Assembly: GCA_002068715.1 (NCBI GenBank)
Contig: MWAR01000487.1
Span: 1 to 6,379 of the forward strand
Source: a bacterium ADurb.Bin374
Lineage (GTDB): Bacteria > Riflebacteria > Ozemobacteria > Ozemobacterales > Ozemobacteraceae
DNA: 6,379 nt
Reading direction: 5' to 3'
Positions 5,502 to 6,379 of this stretch are shown here, in pieces (the first letter of the stretch is position 1; each line of letters begins with the position of its first letter). A program made the position numbers and the translations under genes. The notes under the pieces are model-generated. The model was not told where the DNA came from, did no database searches, and saw nothing but the letters and a program-made list of their open reading frames with translations.

Positions 5502-6379
5502 TCAGGGATGAAGCCAGCCCCTGATTTTGCCGGGAGCTTCGCTCGCGGGCATCGTCAGTTGTTCTCCCGTCGACAGATGTTTCAGAGTGATGTTTCCTGA
5601 CTGGATTTCCGATGAGCCGAGAATGGCAGCGATGCGGGCGCCGGCCGATTCGGCGTAAGCGAGCTGTTTCCCTAGTTTCGGGGTTTCCGGATATACCTCC
5701 ACTTTCACGCCGGCGGCGCGGAGGGTGGCGGCGGCCTTGAGGGCTTCTGCCGGGGCGACGTCGTCAAAGCGGCAGAGCATGACTTCAGGACCGACGGCGA
5801 GATTGCCGAACAGGCCTTTTTCCTCCATGACCATCACGAGCCGCTCGAACCCGATCGAGAAACCCACGGCCGGAATGGTCTGGCCCCGGAACATGCCGAT
5901 GAGATTGTCATACCGGCCGCCTCCGCCGAGGCTGCCGCTGGCAAGCGCCGACCGGATCTCGAAGATCGGGCCGGTGTAGTATCCGAGGCCTCGGGCCAGG
6001 GTTGCGTCGATGCGCAGATGAGCGCCGGCCGGCGTATGGGCCGAGACGGCGAGCAGTTCGCGAAGCTGGATGATATGGGCGGATGCGCCCTCGATACCGC
6101 TCAGCCGCGATTCGAGGCGGGCGAGTTCGCCGGCTTCGTCGAGACCTTCCGGCCGGCGGAGCATCTCGAGAAGCAGGGACGCGGATGCATCGCTGATGCC
6201 GCGCGTCTGGAGCTCCTTGAGCACGCCTTCCTCGCCGATCTTGTCCATCTTGTCGACGGCGACGAGAGCCGTTTCCTCCTGGTCCGGCCGGAGTCCGGCC
6301 GCGGAGATCAGGCACCGGAGGAGCTGGCGGTGGTTTAGATGGATGTGGAAATCCTTGAATCCGAGCTCGTTCAGCACCG
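5502..6379 (-). CDS. hisS: Histidyl-tRNA synthetase, C-terminal part (cut by the window edge)
   Basis: This class II synthetase charges tRNA-His with histidine in the cytoplasm. About 291 C-terminal residues are visible. The N-terminal part with motifs 1 and 2 lies beyond 6379. The first visible GTG at 6375-6377 is an internal valine and not the start. Visible marks, numbered from that codon: LGFKDFHIHLNHRQLL (5-20), the insertion-domain segment VDKMDKIGEEGV (41-52), the HisA histidine-binding motif RGLGYYTGPIFE (129-140), GGGGRYDNL (151-159) and motif 3 VGFSIGFERL (171-180). From about residue 195 the alpha/beta anticodon-binding domain follows, ending at GWLHP. HisA has Gly where E. coli has Asp (RGLDYY). 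The reading frame is intact, so it should be functional. Confidence 0.95.
   Translation of the reverse strand, partial: VLNELGFKDFHIHLNHRQLLRCLISAAGLRPDQEETALVAVDKMDKIGEEGVLKELQTRGISDASASLLLEMLRRPEGLDEAGELARLESRLSGIEGASAHIIQLRELLAVSAHTPAGAHLRIDATLARGLGYYTGPIFEIRSALASGSLGGGGRYDNLIGMFRGQTIPAVGFSIGFERLVMVMEEKGLFGNLAVGPEVMLCRFDDVAPAEALKAAATLRAAGVKVEVYPETPKLGKQLAYAESAGARIAAILGSSEIQSGNITLKHLSTGEQLTMPASEAPGKIRGWLHP

Overview
The window is a moderately GC-rich bacterial chromosome segment. It carries ordinary housekeeping-type genes around one less ordinary operon. An exported thioredoxin with an Ala-x-Ala signal peptide and a bacterial-type histidyl-tRNA synthetase point to a bacterium, probably with an outer membrane. 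Nothing in the sequence fixes the phylum. An uncultured, possibly motile Gram-negative lineage is my guess and no more. I see no phage genes, transposase, CRISPR array, rRNA or tRNA.

Layout. At the left, a secreted thioredoxin-fold gene (39-494, +) ends at a strong intrinsic terminator. It converges on an unrecognised 176-residue gene on the minus strand (702-1232), which has its own terminator (605-638). That gene has a good ribosome binding site and, just upstream, an exact copy of the sigma-28 (FliA) -10 box GCCGATAA, so it may belong to a motility regulon.

The stretch from 1233 to 1903 holds no convincing protein gene but is rich in RNA signals. These are a possible plus-strand promoter, a leader with hairpins, a full intrinsic terminator (1716-1741), and a dense array of nested hairpins with GNRA loops (1755-1887). 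A Thr-rich 36-codon ORF (1904-2014) follows and overlaps the next gene by a TGATG junction.

The central operon (2014-4486, +) is tightly packed: two different ATP-grasp enzymes of the D-Ala-D-Ala ligase type, overlapping by 13 bases, then a GNAT acetyltransferase overlapping by four. Together they look like a small pathway that makes amide bonds and N-acetylates a product. Whether the upstream peptide is its substrate, or the structured leader its control element, is the main open question.

Downstream, a YkgJ-type cysteine-cluster protein (4769-5431, +, GTG start) converges on hisS (minus strand, cut by the right edge). A perfect 14-bp hairpin lies between them.
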